Shown in pieces: positions 1 to 10,510 of a stretch of 56,875 nucleotides of DNA (position 1 is its first letter; each line of letters begins with the position of its first letter). The notes below the pieces were generated by a model that worked only from the letters and a program-made list of their open reading frames with translations, searched no databases and was not told where the DNA came from. Source of the stretch: Zygnema cylindricum (lineage: Eukaryota; Streptophyta; Zygnematophyceae; Zygnematales; Zygnemataceae); contig JBBHKE010000126.1 of the NCBI GenBank assembly GCA_037447655.1, positions 1-56,875 of the forward strand, read 5' to 3'. Made by a program: the position numbers and the translations under genes.

Positions 1-455
1 ATTCCGTGTTGACCGCGTGAAATTCGTTCTCGCTTTGTGAACCGTTGATCGCAACATTTAATTTCGTCCGTTGAAAATTAAATGTTTGTTTCATTAATTT
101 CGTGCGGTACTGCATTTCGTGCGGTACCACCCGTTCCATGTAGCGTTTCGTTTCGTAGGATGTTAAATGGAATATGCGGTAGATATAACTTTTAAATCAA
201 TATCAAATACAAAGTATGTTACGTTTCACCAAGACCTAACGGATAAGACGGATACCTAGGCCGTACGCTTCTTCTCCGGAGGATACAGGATCAAATTCTG
301 TCTGTGGCATTGTTACTTTTGCAGGAGCCATATCTCATGTCTATCTTCTCATCTGTCTAAGGCAGACATGGCTGCCAGTCAGTTCTCAGTGACTACGACA
401 AGTATGACAAATGCAGGACCCAAAAAGATAAAATATAAAATACCATTTTTCAACA
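1..455 (-). repeat. Copia LTR, 5' (U3) part, cut by window edge
   Basis: Read on the minus strand it begins TGTTGAAAAATGG at 455, directly after a truncated RNase H. It then follows the same order of landmarks as the complete LTRs in this window: the block with ACTTGTCGTAGTCACTGA and GGCAGCCATG, the tRNA-like block with TTTGATCCTG and CCGTTAGGTC, a CATTTAAC block, and two TACCGCACGAAAT boxes. The remaining U3, R and U5 lie outside the window. It is strongly diverged from the other LTRs, so this is an old copy. Confidence 0.75.
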
Positions 456-1285
456 ATGTTCGCCTTCCATAGTAGATTGAGCCGTGACCTTTTGAAGTTT
501 ACTACTCCAACTACAAGTACCACTTACAATCTGAATGACATACCTTGTTGTAGACTTCCTACTAGACACATCACCATAGCTAGCATCACTCCAAGTATTA
601 ATGCTAACCTTGTCCCCTCCCAAAGTAAGCCAAAGATTTCTAGTCCCAACAAGATACCTGAACACCCTTTTTGCAGCCTCCTAGTCTCTCTTTCGTGGAT
701 TTTGCAGACTTCTGCTCAATACACCAACAGCTGCAGCTATATCGGGCCTAGTGCAATTCATGAAGTAAATTAGACTTCCTACTACTTGTCTGTAGGGTAC
801 TTGGGACATAATTTTTTTCTCTTTTGCACTGAGTTCCTCATCTATTATGACTCCAAACTCATGCTCCATTCCTTCAAGTTTTTGCTTATACTCCATAGGA
901 GTTGCACAACCTTTGGCATCAACCAAGCCAAATTTTTCCAACTATGTTTCCTATCGCTTCGTTTTGTGTTAGCCTAATGATTTTCTTTTCTCTATCTCTT
1001 TCAACTCGTATTCCAAAAATGTATTTAGTCTCACCCAAATCCTTCATTTCAAATTTTGAATTAAGAGCGTGTTTTACTCTAACAATTCCTTTTTTGTTCC
1101 TACTAATTAGCAGCAAGTCATCAACATACACAGCAATGAATATCAACTCATCAGGATTATCACCACACATCACATATACTGAATGATCTGAGTTAATTCT
1201 TGTAAATCCTAATCCTGTCAAGAACTCATCTAACTTTCGGTTCCATTTCCTATGGGCCTGTTTTAGGCCATACAAAGATTTTAAA
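456..1285 (-). pseudogene. Copia pol 3' fragment (RT palm end, connection, truncated RNase H)
   Basis: Minus-strand remnants in three frames give the end of a Ty1/copia polyprotein. RT is recognised by KSLYGLKQA, the catalytic YVDD (AVYVDDLLLIS) and KFEMKDLGETKYIFGI. The RT-RNase H connection is recognised by PYRQVVGSLIYFMNCTRPD and the RNase H start by INTWSDASYGD and AQSTMEGE. Frameshifts separate the three parts. The RNase H domain stops just after its second acidic motif and runs straight into LTR sequence, so the C-terminal third and the polypurine tract are missing. The upstream side breaks at about 1285 against the gag of a plus-strand element, so gag, protease and integrase are absent. 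Confidence 0.85.
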
Positions 1286-4200
1286 AGATATTGAATGGAG
1301 CTAGCTTCATATACTTGGAAAGTATGATGACGAAGCTCTATGTGAGAAACAGTTTTGGGGAATAGTGAGTGGTCGGGTGAGGCGTCCATCCAGTCTTGGG
1401 ATACCTCCAGGGTTTATAAGAGGCAGATTCACTAAAGATGTAGATCCATCGTTAACGGAGGAGACAAAAGAAGGAGAGGTGGTGGACAAAAGAAAGGAGA
1501 AGGAGACGACCACACCAATAACAACTGGTTCGACATTCATGTCACTTATTCTGAAGAATGATGAGAATGATACTGATACCTAGGACTTCACAATATGGCG
1601 GCAAATCACTTTATCCTATGCCATCTTACTCAAGGACTTGCATGTCCTCATTTGCATATTGAAAGGGCATCCGATCTTTGAATGGCTCTCATAGAGATGT
1701 ACCGAAGTGGTACGATTCAGCAACAACAGTTCGTTGATCTGAAAAGTAAGGAGTTTGTATACAAAGGGGGGAAGATGTTGGAATTTTGCAATGAGCTTGT
1801 AACACTTTTCATGGAGCTAGAGAGTGCTGGAAAAGATTTAGTGAAAAAGAAAAGGTTAACTGTCTACTGATGAAATTACCCAATGAGTTCGAGAACATAA
1901 TCAACCTTTTGTAGGACTTGCCGGACTCAAAGTGGATATGGAACTCAGTGGTATGAATGACTCTCGTTCGGGGGAATACAATTGAGATCCGAAGTGGAGG
2001 AAAGAGTGCACAAGCCTAGCAAGGTGAGACCGACTGGAGGAACAAGGATTCCTCGAGATCAGTCAGAAATTACGGAGGGGGGGAGCAGAAAAATCAGAAA
2101 GACGAGTTCGGACCAAGTGCTACCAAGGGTTTATGTCATTTCTCTAAGAAACCAGAGCATTATATGGCGGAGTGCACTTAGCTACCCGAGCTTCGGTCAA
2201 AGGAGAGATAGACCAGTGGATCCCCGAGAGGAAAAAAATAGGCACTTGTGACACAAGTACATGAGGCGAAATCCGAGGACGAGGACAATGAGCTCCTATT
2301 GGATGAGGGGTTGGAGACAAAAAACGAGGTAGAAATTCCACGAAAGCAGAAATGTGCTTTCGGTGGATTGAAAGGTGAAGCAAGTTGAATTGTGGATTCA
2401 GGTGCCTCCATGCACAGGTGTAAGGATAAACACCTGTTCACTAAAATAAGAAAAATTCCCACCGTAGAGAAATAGTACGGAGATGGGTGGATAGTCACTA
2501 CTACTCTTGTAGGATCGGTAGATCTGAAAGTGTTAGTAGAAGGAAAGACATCCATAGTTATATTCTCTAATGTATTGTTTATCCCGGAGTTGAACAAAAA
2601 CCTCATCTCTACACCTGTATTAGATGATAAAGGTTTTGATACTAGCACTAGGAAATGAGTCTTTACAGCTAATTTTGAGGAGGAAGTTTATAACACTGCC
2701 GAAAAAGGAAGCCAAGGGAGGTTTAGGCTGATTTTAAGCAATGAAAAGAAAAAACTTTATTATGCTGGTGTTCGTGATATAATGTTGTCGCATAAGAGGC
2801 TTGGGCATGTGAATATAGAAAAGTTTAGAGAGATGAAAAAGATGAGAGTAGTGGAAGGGATTTAGCTCGGTGAGAGTAAAAATCTAGGTGATTGAAGTGG
2901 ATGTGCTCAAGGTAAAGCACACAGATTGCCCTTTCCCAAAACAGCCACCTTTAGGGGAGATAAAAAATGATAGATTTAGTACTCATAGATATTTGGGGAC
3001 TGGCCAAAGTGCCTTCACCGGGGGGAAGAGATTTATGATTGCTATCACTGATGATTGGTCTCGGGATTACAGGGTGTTTTTTTTTAAAAACAAGTCACAA
3101 GCTCAGGATTGTTTTAGACAATAGAAAGCATGGAGCGAAAAACTCCATGAAACTCCAATCAGGAGAGTAAAGACTGACAATGGTTGAGAGTCTGCTTCTA
3201 ACCAGTTTAAGCATTTTTTGAGGGAAGATGGGGTACAACACCAAAAGACAGCTCTAGAAAACCCGGAACAGAATGGGGTAGGTGAACGATTAAATAAGAC
3301 ACTAAGTGATAGTGCTAGAAGTATGTTGTCAGATAAAAAGATAGGTAAAAGGTTTTGGGCAAAAGCAATGAAATGTGCTAATTACCTCAAAAATAGAGTT
3401 TTTACCTAAGCTGTAAAAGATCAAACACCTTATGAGAGTTGGACCGGCCGAAAAACCAGACATATCTCACTTAAAGGTTTTTGGCAGTCAAGTATTCAGT
3501 CTAGATACAGATCGGTCTAATTGGAAGCTAGATCCAAAAGGAAAAACGGGATACATACTAGGATGTGATGAGGATGTTAAAGGATATAGAGTTTACGATC
3601 TTAAAAGGGAAGATATAATCTTAGAAAAGCATATAGTAGTCATGGATGAAGGAAAGTCTGTTGATCCCTTCAAGTATACAAAGTCAGTAAAATATCATAT
3701 TTGAGTCAGAAAATTCCGATGACTTTGAGCTTCCTAACTATCTAGGTTTTAGAGAAGATGACATTCCTGCAATTACAAATCTGACAGAAAAGGACTCAGC
3801 AGCAGAAATTCCAGTGACGACTCTACCCGAAGCAAAAGACGTGGTGGAAATTGACTCGGAATCAAGGGATAAGGGAAAAGGTGAGATTGTTCGAAAGAAC
3901 CCACGAGAGTCATCTACTCCGGCCACAAATTTTGAGGGGGAAAAGGGAAGTAGCAAAAGATTGCAAGAAAAACAGGTTAATAACAAGGTAACAAAACTAT
4001 CTCATCAAGATGAAACCTCAAACTTAGGGAGAGGTAATGACTTATCTAGAAATGAATCGGTGGAAGACAACCATCAATGAGGAGATGGCTTCAATTATGG
4101 CAGCCGATACTTGGGGGCTGGTGGACTTTCCACCTAACCAAAAACCAATCAGTTCTAAGTGGGTTTTCAAATTAAAACTGAACCCGGATAACACCATTGA

Positions 4201-5111
4201 GCGTTACAAAGCCCGATTAGTGGCAAAATGATTTCTACACAAAGAAGGAATCGACTACAAAGAAACCTTTGTCCTTGTCGTCAGATTTCCCTCCGTGCGC
4301 ATACGTCTCAGTGTAGCAGCAGCGGAAGACATAGAGGTGCACCAGATGGACATCAAGACAACATTTTTGCATGGAGAATTGGAAGAGGAGATCTTCATGC
4401 GACAAACTGAAGGATTTGTGGAGGTAGGAGAGGAGAGTAAGGTATGCCGGCTGATTAAATCTCTTTATGGTTTGAAACAGGCGCCTCGATAGTAGAATAT
4501 TAAGCTTGATGAGTTTCTTACCTGTTAAGGATATATCCAGATCAGCTCAGATCACTCAATCTATGTTTTTGAAGATGAGGAAAGTGATATCTTTATTGGA
4601 ATTTATGTTGATGATATCCTTGTTTTAAGTAAATCAATGAAAAAAAATTATTAAACAGAAAACCGGATCTTAAGGGGAGATTTGAAAGGAAGGATATGGG
4701 GTAAGCAAAACATATTTTGGGAATTCAAGTAGAAAGAGACCGAAAAAGAAAGATGATAAGATTGACTCAAAATGAAGCAATAGGGAACATGCTGGAAAAA
4801 TTTCAGATTGATATAGCTAATACTTGTACAACTCCTTTGGAGTTAAAGAATGGAAGTGAAGGGAGTGAGGAAGAAGGATTCATAGTCTTAGATGAGGAAT
4901 TAAGTCGTGAAAACAAAATTTCATGCAGACTATTCATACAAGCAAGTAGTGGGAAGCCTAATCTATTTTATGTATTGTACCCGATCGGATTTAGCTGTTG
5001 CTGTAGGAGTGCTGAGTAGAAGTCTAAATGCTCCCACTAAGAAGGATGGGGATGCACCTAAGAGAGTCCTTAGATATTTGATAGGAACTAGGGATCTATG
5101 GATGCATTTGG
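1286..5111 (+). pseudogene. Copia element A, gag-pol part 1 (decayed)
   Basis: A plus-strand Ty1/copia polyprotein with many stops and frameshifts, colinear with element B. Gag begins abruptly near 1290 without LTR or PBS. The zinc-knuckle site near 2137-2178 has lost its second Cys (CHFSKKPEHYMAEC). A protease remnant (DSGASMH) lies near 2397. The integrase region (HKRLGHVN, DNG, ENPEQNGVGERLN) covers about 2790-3400. The hinge and RT follow, with YVDDILVLSK near 4606. The connection breaks at GTRDLWMHL, where element B is inserted; the frame resumes at 11558. The 5' truncation against an opposed Copia fragment suggests a rearrangement, not a simple insertion. It cannot encode a functional product. 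Confidence 0.9.
5107..5111. repeat. Target-site duplication of B, left
   Basis: TTTGG directly before the TG of the 5' LTR. The same five bases follow the 3' LTR at 11558-11562. Confidence 0.93.
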
Positions 5112-5319
5112 TGTAGGAATTAATGGTTTTAAGTATTTTCTAGGTCTAAATAGAAACAAAGAAGCCGAGGCAGTCTACCTCTAACTTCTCTCTCCAACTC
5201 TCAAACTTGTCGCAGTCACTGAGAAATTGGAGAGGAAGCTAGAGCCATGGCTACCTAAGCTATCCTCAGGTTTACGGGAAATTTATATTAGTCTATGGAT
5301 TAATTACTAAAAGATATAT

Positions 5320-5398
5320 GCCGGCGGCAGGATTTGATCCTGGAACCTGCCGGCCGACAGCTAGGAGATAGCCGGTAGCCTTAGCCGTTAAGTCTAGA
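5320..5398 (-). other. Antisense tRNA-like block in the LTR
   Basis: On the minus strand the block starts with an A-box-like TAGACTTAACGG, continues GCTAAGGC, and ends with a B-box-like GGATCAAATCC flanked by GGCAGG and CCTGCC, which can pair. The spacing resembles a class II tRNA gene. Related blocks sit at the same place in the long LTRs and are best preserved at 21766-21832. It is degenerate, with no convincing acceptor stem, so it is not called a tRNA gene. Confidence 0.4.
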
Positions 5399-5684
5399 GG
5401 TACTGATGTGTAGTATATAGTACGATAATTATTTATACAGATACACGTAGAATAATTCATTTAACTATAACTATTTACGGGACACATAGATATGGAATTG
5501 TAAAAGTACGAATTGCGGTACGGATATGAAATCAATACCGCGCATTGATTTCGGAAGCGAAACAAATACCGCGCATGTATTTATTACGGCTACGATCAAA
5601 AACAAGTTTAATCGGACGGCCGGAAATTGCGCCGAGATCGCGGAAGGAGAATTCGGCGGTTTGTGGGCAGCGCCACATCGGATG

Positions 5685-5693
5685 ACACGTGGC
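5685..5693 (+). promoter_or_regulatory. G-box / ABRE-like motif in LTR U3
   Basis: ACACGTGGC contains the CACGTG core bound by plant bZIP and bHLH factors. The motif recurs at the same place in other long LTRs (for example GACACGTGGC in the A LTR and GACACGTGG in both H LTRs), so it is probably part of the promoter. Confidence 0.55.
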
Positions 5694-5782
5694 GATGTAA
5701 CATTGGAGCGCGGCATCTCCGAGGATTTAAGGAGCGAATCCGGATACTCCACGTGTGGACATTTAGGCCATATCGTACAATA

Positions 5783-5825
5783 TCCGTACATAAAGTACAC
5801 CGGCAGTTGTACTTTTACGTACGGA
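5783..5825 (+). repeat. Long inverted repeat in LTR
   Basis: TCCGTA...AAAGTAC and GTACTTT...TACGGA pair across a short centre (ACCGGCAGTT). The arrangement is kept in the other long LTRs in spite of point changes. It lies upstream of the presumed promoter, so it may be a DNA cruciform, a factor-binding palindrome or a 3'-end RNA structure. Confidence 0.6.
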
Positions 5826-5961
5826 ACTGAAATCTGATTGGTTCCGTACATCAGTAGATAGAGTCTGTGAGAGGGATAGGACTTAGAAAAATTAGAAGAT
5901 AGGACCCTCTCTCCCAGAGAGCTTCTGTACAAAAGGTCAACTTTGACCCTCCATAACTTAC

Positions 5962-6065
5962 TGCTCAGGGGAGCAAATTCAGAGATTCTTTTTGCTATCG
6001 ACTCAGGGGAGTCTTGTCTTCACAGGGGTGAAGTTGGTCAGCGTTTTTGTCTGCCAGGGTGGCAG
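5962..6065 (+). promoter_or_regulatory. Array of four AGGG-loop stem-loops upstream of the PBS
   Basis: Four short perfect stems each present AGGG in the loop: TGCTC/GAGCA (5962-5975), GACTC/GAGTC (6000-6013), CTTCAC/GTGAAG (6018-6033) and CTGCC/GGCAG (6051-6065, loop AGGGT). The array lies about 100 to 200 nt before the PBS, in what should be the transcribed leader. Most of it is kept in the other LTR families, with compensatory changes in two stems. A Gag-binding packaging or dimerisation signal is my inference. Confidence 0.65.
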
Positions 6066-6158
6066 TTATTTTTGCTTAAACACAAAGGGGTCAGGATTAT
6101 CCTAGAGGCTTCTTGGAAGCTGTCCACTCTGAGGACTTATGGAGGTCTCAGAGTCACA

Positions 6159-6173
6159 GGTTATGGGCCCACC
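6159..6173 (+). other. Primer-binding site of B (half-tRNA type)
   Basis: GGTTATGGGCCCACC follows the 5' LTR immediately. It is the complement of positions around the anticodon stem-loop of plant initiator tRNA-Met (recalled as GGUGGGCCCAUAACC), not of the tRNA 3' end, which would give TGGTATCAGAGC. This is the mode known for Drosophila copia, where a 5' half of initiator tRNA-Met is the primer. The ATG at 6163-6165 inside it is in frame with gag. Confidence 0.85.
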
Positions 6174-9100
6174 CTCTAGGGTACCAATCTTTAATGGAAC
6201 TGGCTTCATATACTGGGAAAGTATGATGATAGGAGCTCTATGCGAAAAAAGGTTTTGGGGGATAGTGAGTGGACGATTGGGGCGTCCATCAAGTCTTGGA
6301 ATTCCTCCAGGGTTTGGAGGAACCAGATTCACCAGGAAAGAGGATCCACCTTCAACGGAGGAAACAAAAGAAGGAGAGGTGGTGGACAAAGGAAAGGAGA
6401 AGGAGACGACCACACCAATAGCAACTGGTTCGACGTTTATGTCACCTATTCCGAGGAACGAGGAGAATGATACTGAAAACTGGGACTTCAACAATATGGC
6501 GGCAAAGCACTTCATCCTACGCCATCTCACTCAAGGACTTGCATGTCCTCATTTGCAGGTAGAAAGGGCATCCGATCTTTGGATGGCTCTCATAGAGATG
6601 TACCGAAGTGGTACGATTCAGCAACAACAGTTGGCTGATCAGAAAGTTAAGGAGTATGTATATAAAGGGGGAAATATGTTGGATTTTTGCAATGAGCTTG
6701 CTACACTCTTCATGGAGCTACACAGTGCGGGAAAAGATTTTAGTGAAAAAGAAAAGGTTAACTGTTTACTGATGAAGTTACCTGATGAGTTCGTGAACAT
6801 AGTTTACCGTGTGCAGGACTTGCCTGACTCAAGGTGGATATGGAACTCAGTGGTAGGGATGATTCTAGTTCAAGAGAATACAATCGAGATCCGAAGGGGA
6901 GGAAAGAGTGGCCAAGCCTTGGCAACAGCCACTGATTGGAGGAACAGGGATTCCCGAAAACCGGTCGGAAACTATGGGGGTAGGGAGCAGAAAAAACAGG
7001 CCGAGGAATTCGAACCAAGGGCTCCCAAAGGTTTATGTCATTTTTGTAAGAAACCGGGGCACTATATGGCAGAGTGCACTAAGCTAACCAAGCTTCGGTT
7101 AAAGGAGGGGCAGACCGGTGGTACCCCGAGAGGAAAGAAAAATGCCCTTGTCACACAGGTACTTGAGGCGGAATCCGAGGACGAGGACGATGAGCTCCTT
7201 TTGGATGAGGAGTTGGAGGCGAAAAATGAGGTCGAAATTCCACGAAGGCAGAAATGTGCTTACGGTGGATTGAAAGGTGAAGCAGGCTGGATCATAGATT
7301 CAGGTGCCTCCATGCACATGTGTAAGGATAGGCACCTGTTCACTAAGATAAGAAAGATTCCCACCGTAGAGATAGAGTACGGGGATGGGAGGATAGTCAC
7401 CACTACTCTTGTAGGATCCGTAGATCTAAAAGTGTTAGTAGAAGGAAAGACATCCATATTAACATTCTCCGATGTATTGTTTATTCCGGAGCTGAACAAA
7501 AATCTTATCTCCACATCAGTATTGGATGATAAGGGTTTTTTTACTAGCACTAGGGAAGGAGTCTTTACTGCTAGTTTTGAGGATGATGTCTATTTCATTG
7601 CTGAGAAAGGTAGCCATGGGATGTTTAGGCTGATCTTAAGTAATGTAAAGAAAAAACTTTATTACGCTGGTGTTCATGATATTATGATGTGGCATAAGAG
7701 GCTTGGGCATGTGAATCTAGATAAGTTAAGAGAGATGAAAAAGATGGGAGTGGTGGAAGTGATTCAGTTCAGTGAGAGTGATGATATAAGTGATTGTAGT
7801 GGATGTGCTCAAGGTAAAGCACACAGATTACCCTTTCCTAAATCAGCCACCTATAAGGGAGAAAAAATTCTAGATCTAGTACACACAGATATTTGGGGAC
7901 CGGCTAAAGTGCCCTCACCGGGGGGGAAGAGATTTATGATGACTATAACTGATGATTGGTCTCGGTATTCCCGGGTATATTTTTTGAAAAACAAGTCCGA
8001 AGCTGAGGATTGCTTCAGACAATATAAAGCATGGAGCGAAAAACTCCATGAAACTCCAATCAAGAGAGTAAGGAGTGACAATGGTGGAGAGTATACTTCT
8101 AACCAGTTTGAGGATTTTCTGAGGGAAGATGGGGTTCAACACCAAAAGACAGTTCCAGAAAATCCGGAACAGAATGGGGTAGCTGAAAGGTTAAATAGAA
8201 CACTAAGTGATAGTGCGAGAAGTATGTTGACAGATAAAAAGATAGGAAAAAGGTTTTGGGCAGAAGCTATGAACTGTGCTAATTACCTCAAGAATAGAGT
8301 TCTTACTTCAGCTATAAAAGATCAAACACCTTATGAGAGATGGACAGGCCGGAAACCAGACATATCTCACTTAAAGGTTTTCGGCAGTCAAGTGTTCAGT
8401 CTAGATACTGATCGGTCCAATTGGAAGCTAGATCCTAAAGGAAAACCGGGATACTTATTAGGATATGATGAAGATGTTAAAGGATATAGAGTTTATGATC
8501 TAAAAAGGGAAGATATAATCTTAGTAAAGCATCTAGTAGTTATGGATGAAGGAAAGTCTGTGGATCCCTTCAAATATACGAAGTCAGTAAAAATCAGATT
8601 TGAGTCAGAAAATTCCGATGACTTTGAGCTTCCTAACTACCCAGGTTTTAGAGAAGATGACATTCTTGCAGGTACAAATCAGACCGAAAAGGACCCGGCT
8701 GTGGAAACTCCAGTGACAACTCTACTCGAAGCGGAAGACGTGGTGGAAATTGATTCGGAATCAAGGGATAGGGGAGAAGTCGAGTTTGTTCGAAAGAATC
8801 CACGAGAACCATCTATTCCGGCCTCAGATTTTGAGGGGGGGAGGAGAAGTACCAAAAGACTGCAAGAAAAAAAGGTTATTAACAAGGTAACTAAACTATC
8901 TCATCAAGATGAACCTCAAACTTATGGAGAGGCGATGACTTGTCCAGAAAGAAACCGATGGAAGACAGCCATCAATGAGGAGATGGCTTCAATCATGGCA
9001 GCCGATACTTGGGAGCTGGTGGACTGTCCACCTAACCGAAAACCAATCGGTTGTAAGTGGGTTTTCAAACTAAAACTGAACCCAGATAACACAATCGAGC

Positions 9101-10497
9101 GCTACAAGGCTAGATTAGTGGCAAAGGGATTTACACAGAAGGAAGGAATTGACTACGAGGAAACCTTTGCCCCGGTGGTCAGATTTCCCTCCGTCCGCAT
9201 ACTTCTCAGTTTAGCAGCGGCGGAAGACATGGAAGTGCATCAGATGGACATCAAGACAGCCTTTTTGCATGGAGAATTGGAAGAGGAGATCTTCATGCGA
9301 CAACCCGAAGGTTTTGTGGAGGAAGGAGAGGAGAGTAAGGTATGCCGGCTGATTAAATCTCTTTATGGTTTGAAACAGGCACCTCGACAATGGAATAAGA
9401 AGCTTGATGAGTTTCTTACCGGTCTGGGATATATTCGGATCAGCTCAGATCACTCAATCTATGTTTTCGAAGATGAGGAAGGTCTTATATTTATTGCAAT
9501 TTATGTTGATGATTTGCTTGTTTTAAGTAAATCAATGGAAAAAATTAACAAACTGAAAACCGATCTTAAGGGGAGATTTGAAATGAAGGATATGGGAGAA
9601 GCAAGATATATTTTGGGAATTCAAGTAGAGAGAGACAGGAAAAGGAAAATTATAAGATTGACTCAAAAGGAAGCAATAGGGAACATGCTTGAAAAATTTC
9701 AAATGGATAAAGCTAATAGTTGTACAACTCCAATGGAGTTAAAGAAGGGAAGTGAGGGGAGTGAGGAAGAAGGAGTCATAGTCTTAGACGAGGTATTATC
9801 TCCTGATGAACAGAAGTTCATGCAGACTATTCCTTACAGGCAAGTAGTGTGAAGTCTAATCTATTTTATGAATTGTACCCGGCCGGATTTAGCTGCAGCT
9901 GTAGGAGTGTTGAGTAGAAGTTTAAATGCTCCCACTAAGAAGGATTGGGAGGCAGCTAAGAGAGTCCTTAGATACTTGATAGGAACTAGGGATCTATGGT
10001 TGCATTTGGGTGGGGAGAATACTGACATCACCACTTGGAGTGATGCCTGTTATGGTGATGCTCCGATGAGGAGATGCACTTCTGGATATGTATTATATGT
10101 GGGTGATGGGGCTTGCTGTTGGAGTAGCAAACAGCAAAAGGTTATTGCTCAGTCCACCATGGAGGCTGAGTATATGGCCTCTTGCTCTGCTGTAAAAGAA
10201 TTGATGTGGGTCAAGTCTTTGCTTGGTGAGCTTGGTCACCTTAAGAGTGGTGTGCAGAAAATATTTTGTGATAATCAGGCAGCAATCGCTATTTCTCCCA
10301 ATCCTAAACATCATTTTAAAGCCAAACACATGGACATCAGACTCAGCTTTGTTAGAGAAAAAGTAGAAAACAAAATAATCAGTTTAGAGTACAAGCCAGA
10401 TAGTGAGATGGTAGCAGATATGATGACCAAACCTGTGCCTTCCCCTAAGCTAATTTTCTGCAGGGAGAAGTGTGGTCTGAAATTAAAGATTGACTAG
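6163..10497 (+). pseudogene. gag-pol polyprotein of B, one nonsense codon
   Basis: A single frame encodes a complete Ty1/copia polyprotein of about 1444 codons, counted from the ATG in the PBS (MGPPSRVP). An in-frame ATG at 6139 would add eight residues. Domain order: Gag; zinc knuckle CX2CX4HX4C (residues about 292-305); aspartic protease IIDSGAS (Asp near 379); integrase with an HHCC-type region (HKRLGHVN...CSGC) and DD35E at about Asp576, Asp639 and Glu675; RT with YVDD at 1114-1117; RNase H with WSDACYGD, STMEAEY and FCDNQAA. The only break is TGA at 9850-9852 in the RT-RNase H connection, where a related copy has GGA. The downstream frame is intact to TAG at 10495. RNase H and possibly RT function are lost unless the stop is read through. 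Confidence 0.95.
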
Positions 10498-10510
10498 AAA
10501 ATAAGGGGAG
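10498..10510 (+). other. Polypurine tract of B
   Basis: AAAATAAGGGGAG lies between the gag-pol stop codon and the 3' LTR. The identical tract is found in A, D, E2, F, G2 and H, which suits plus-strand priming by one shared RT. Confidence 0.9.

Larger units (their letters stand above)
5112..6158 (+). repeat. 5' LTR of B (1047 bp)
   Basis: Begins TGTAGGAATTAATGG and ends GAGTCACA, with TG...CA termini. The U3 part holds a tRNA-like antisense block (5320-5398), paired TACCGCGCA boxes (near 5537 and 5568), a G-box (5685-5693), the palindrome TCCACGTGTGGA (5748-5759) and a long inverted repeat (5783-5825). The downstream part (R-U5) holds four AGGG-loop stem-loops (5962-6065). An in-frame ATG at 6139 lies inside the LTR upstream of the PBS ATG. 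Confidence 0.95.

Noticed and set aside
5526-5837. Open frames of about 100 codons inside the B-type LTRs (also at 10925 and, on the other strand, 5471-5932 and 10870-11331)
   Set aside because: They exist on both strands over the G+C-richer U3, are not maintained in the diverged LTRs, and match no family I know. They are by-products of LTR sequence.
5962-6065. Hairpin row as transcription terminators
   Set aside because: No U-run follows the stems, the organism is eukaryotic, and the position is in the leader before the PBS, not at the 3' end of a gene.
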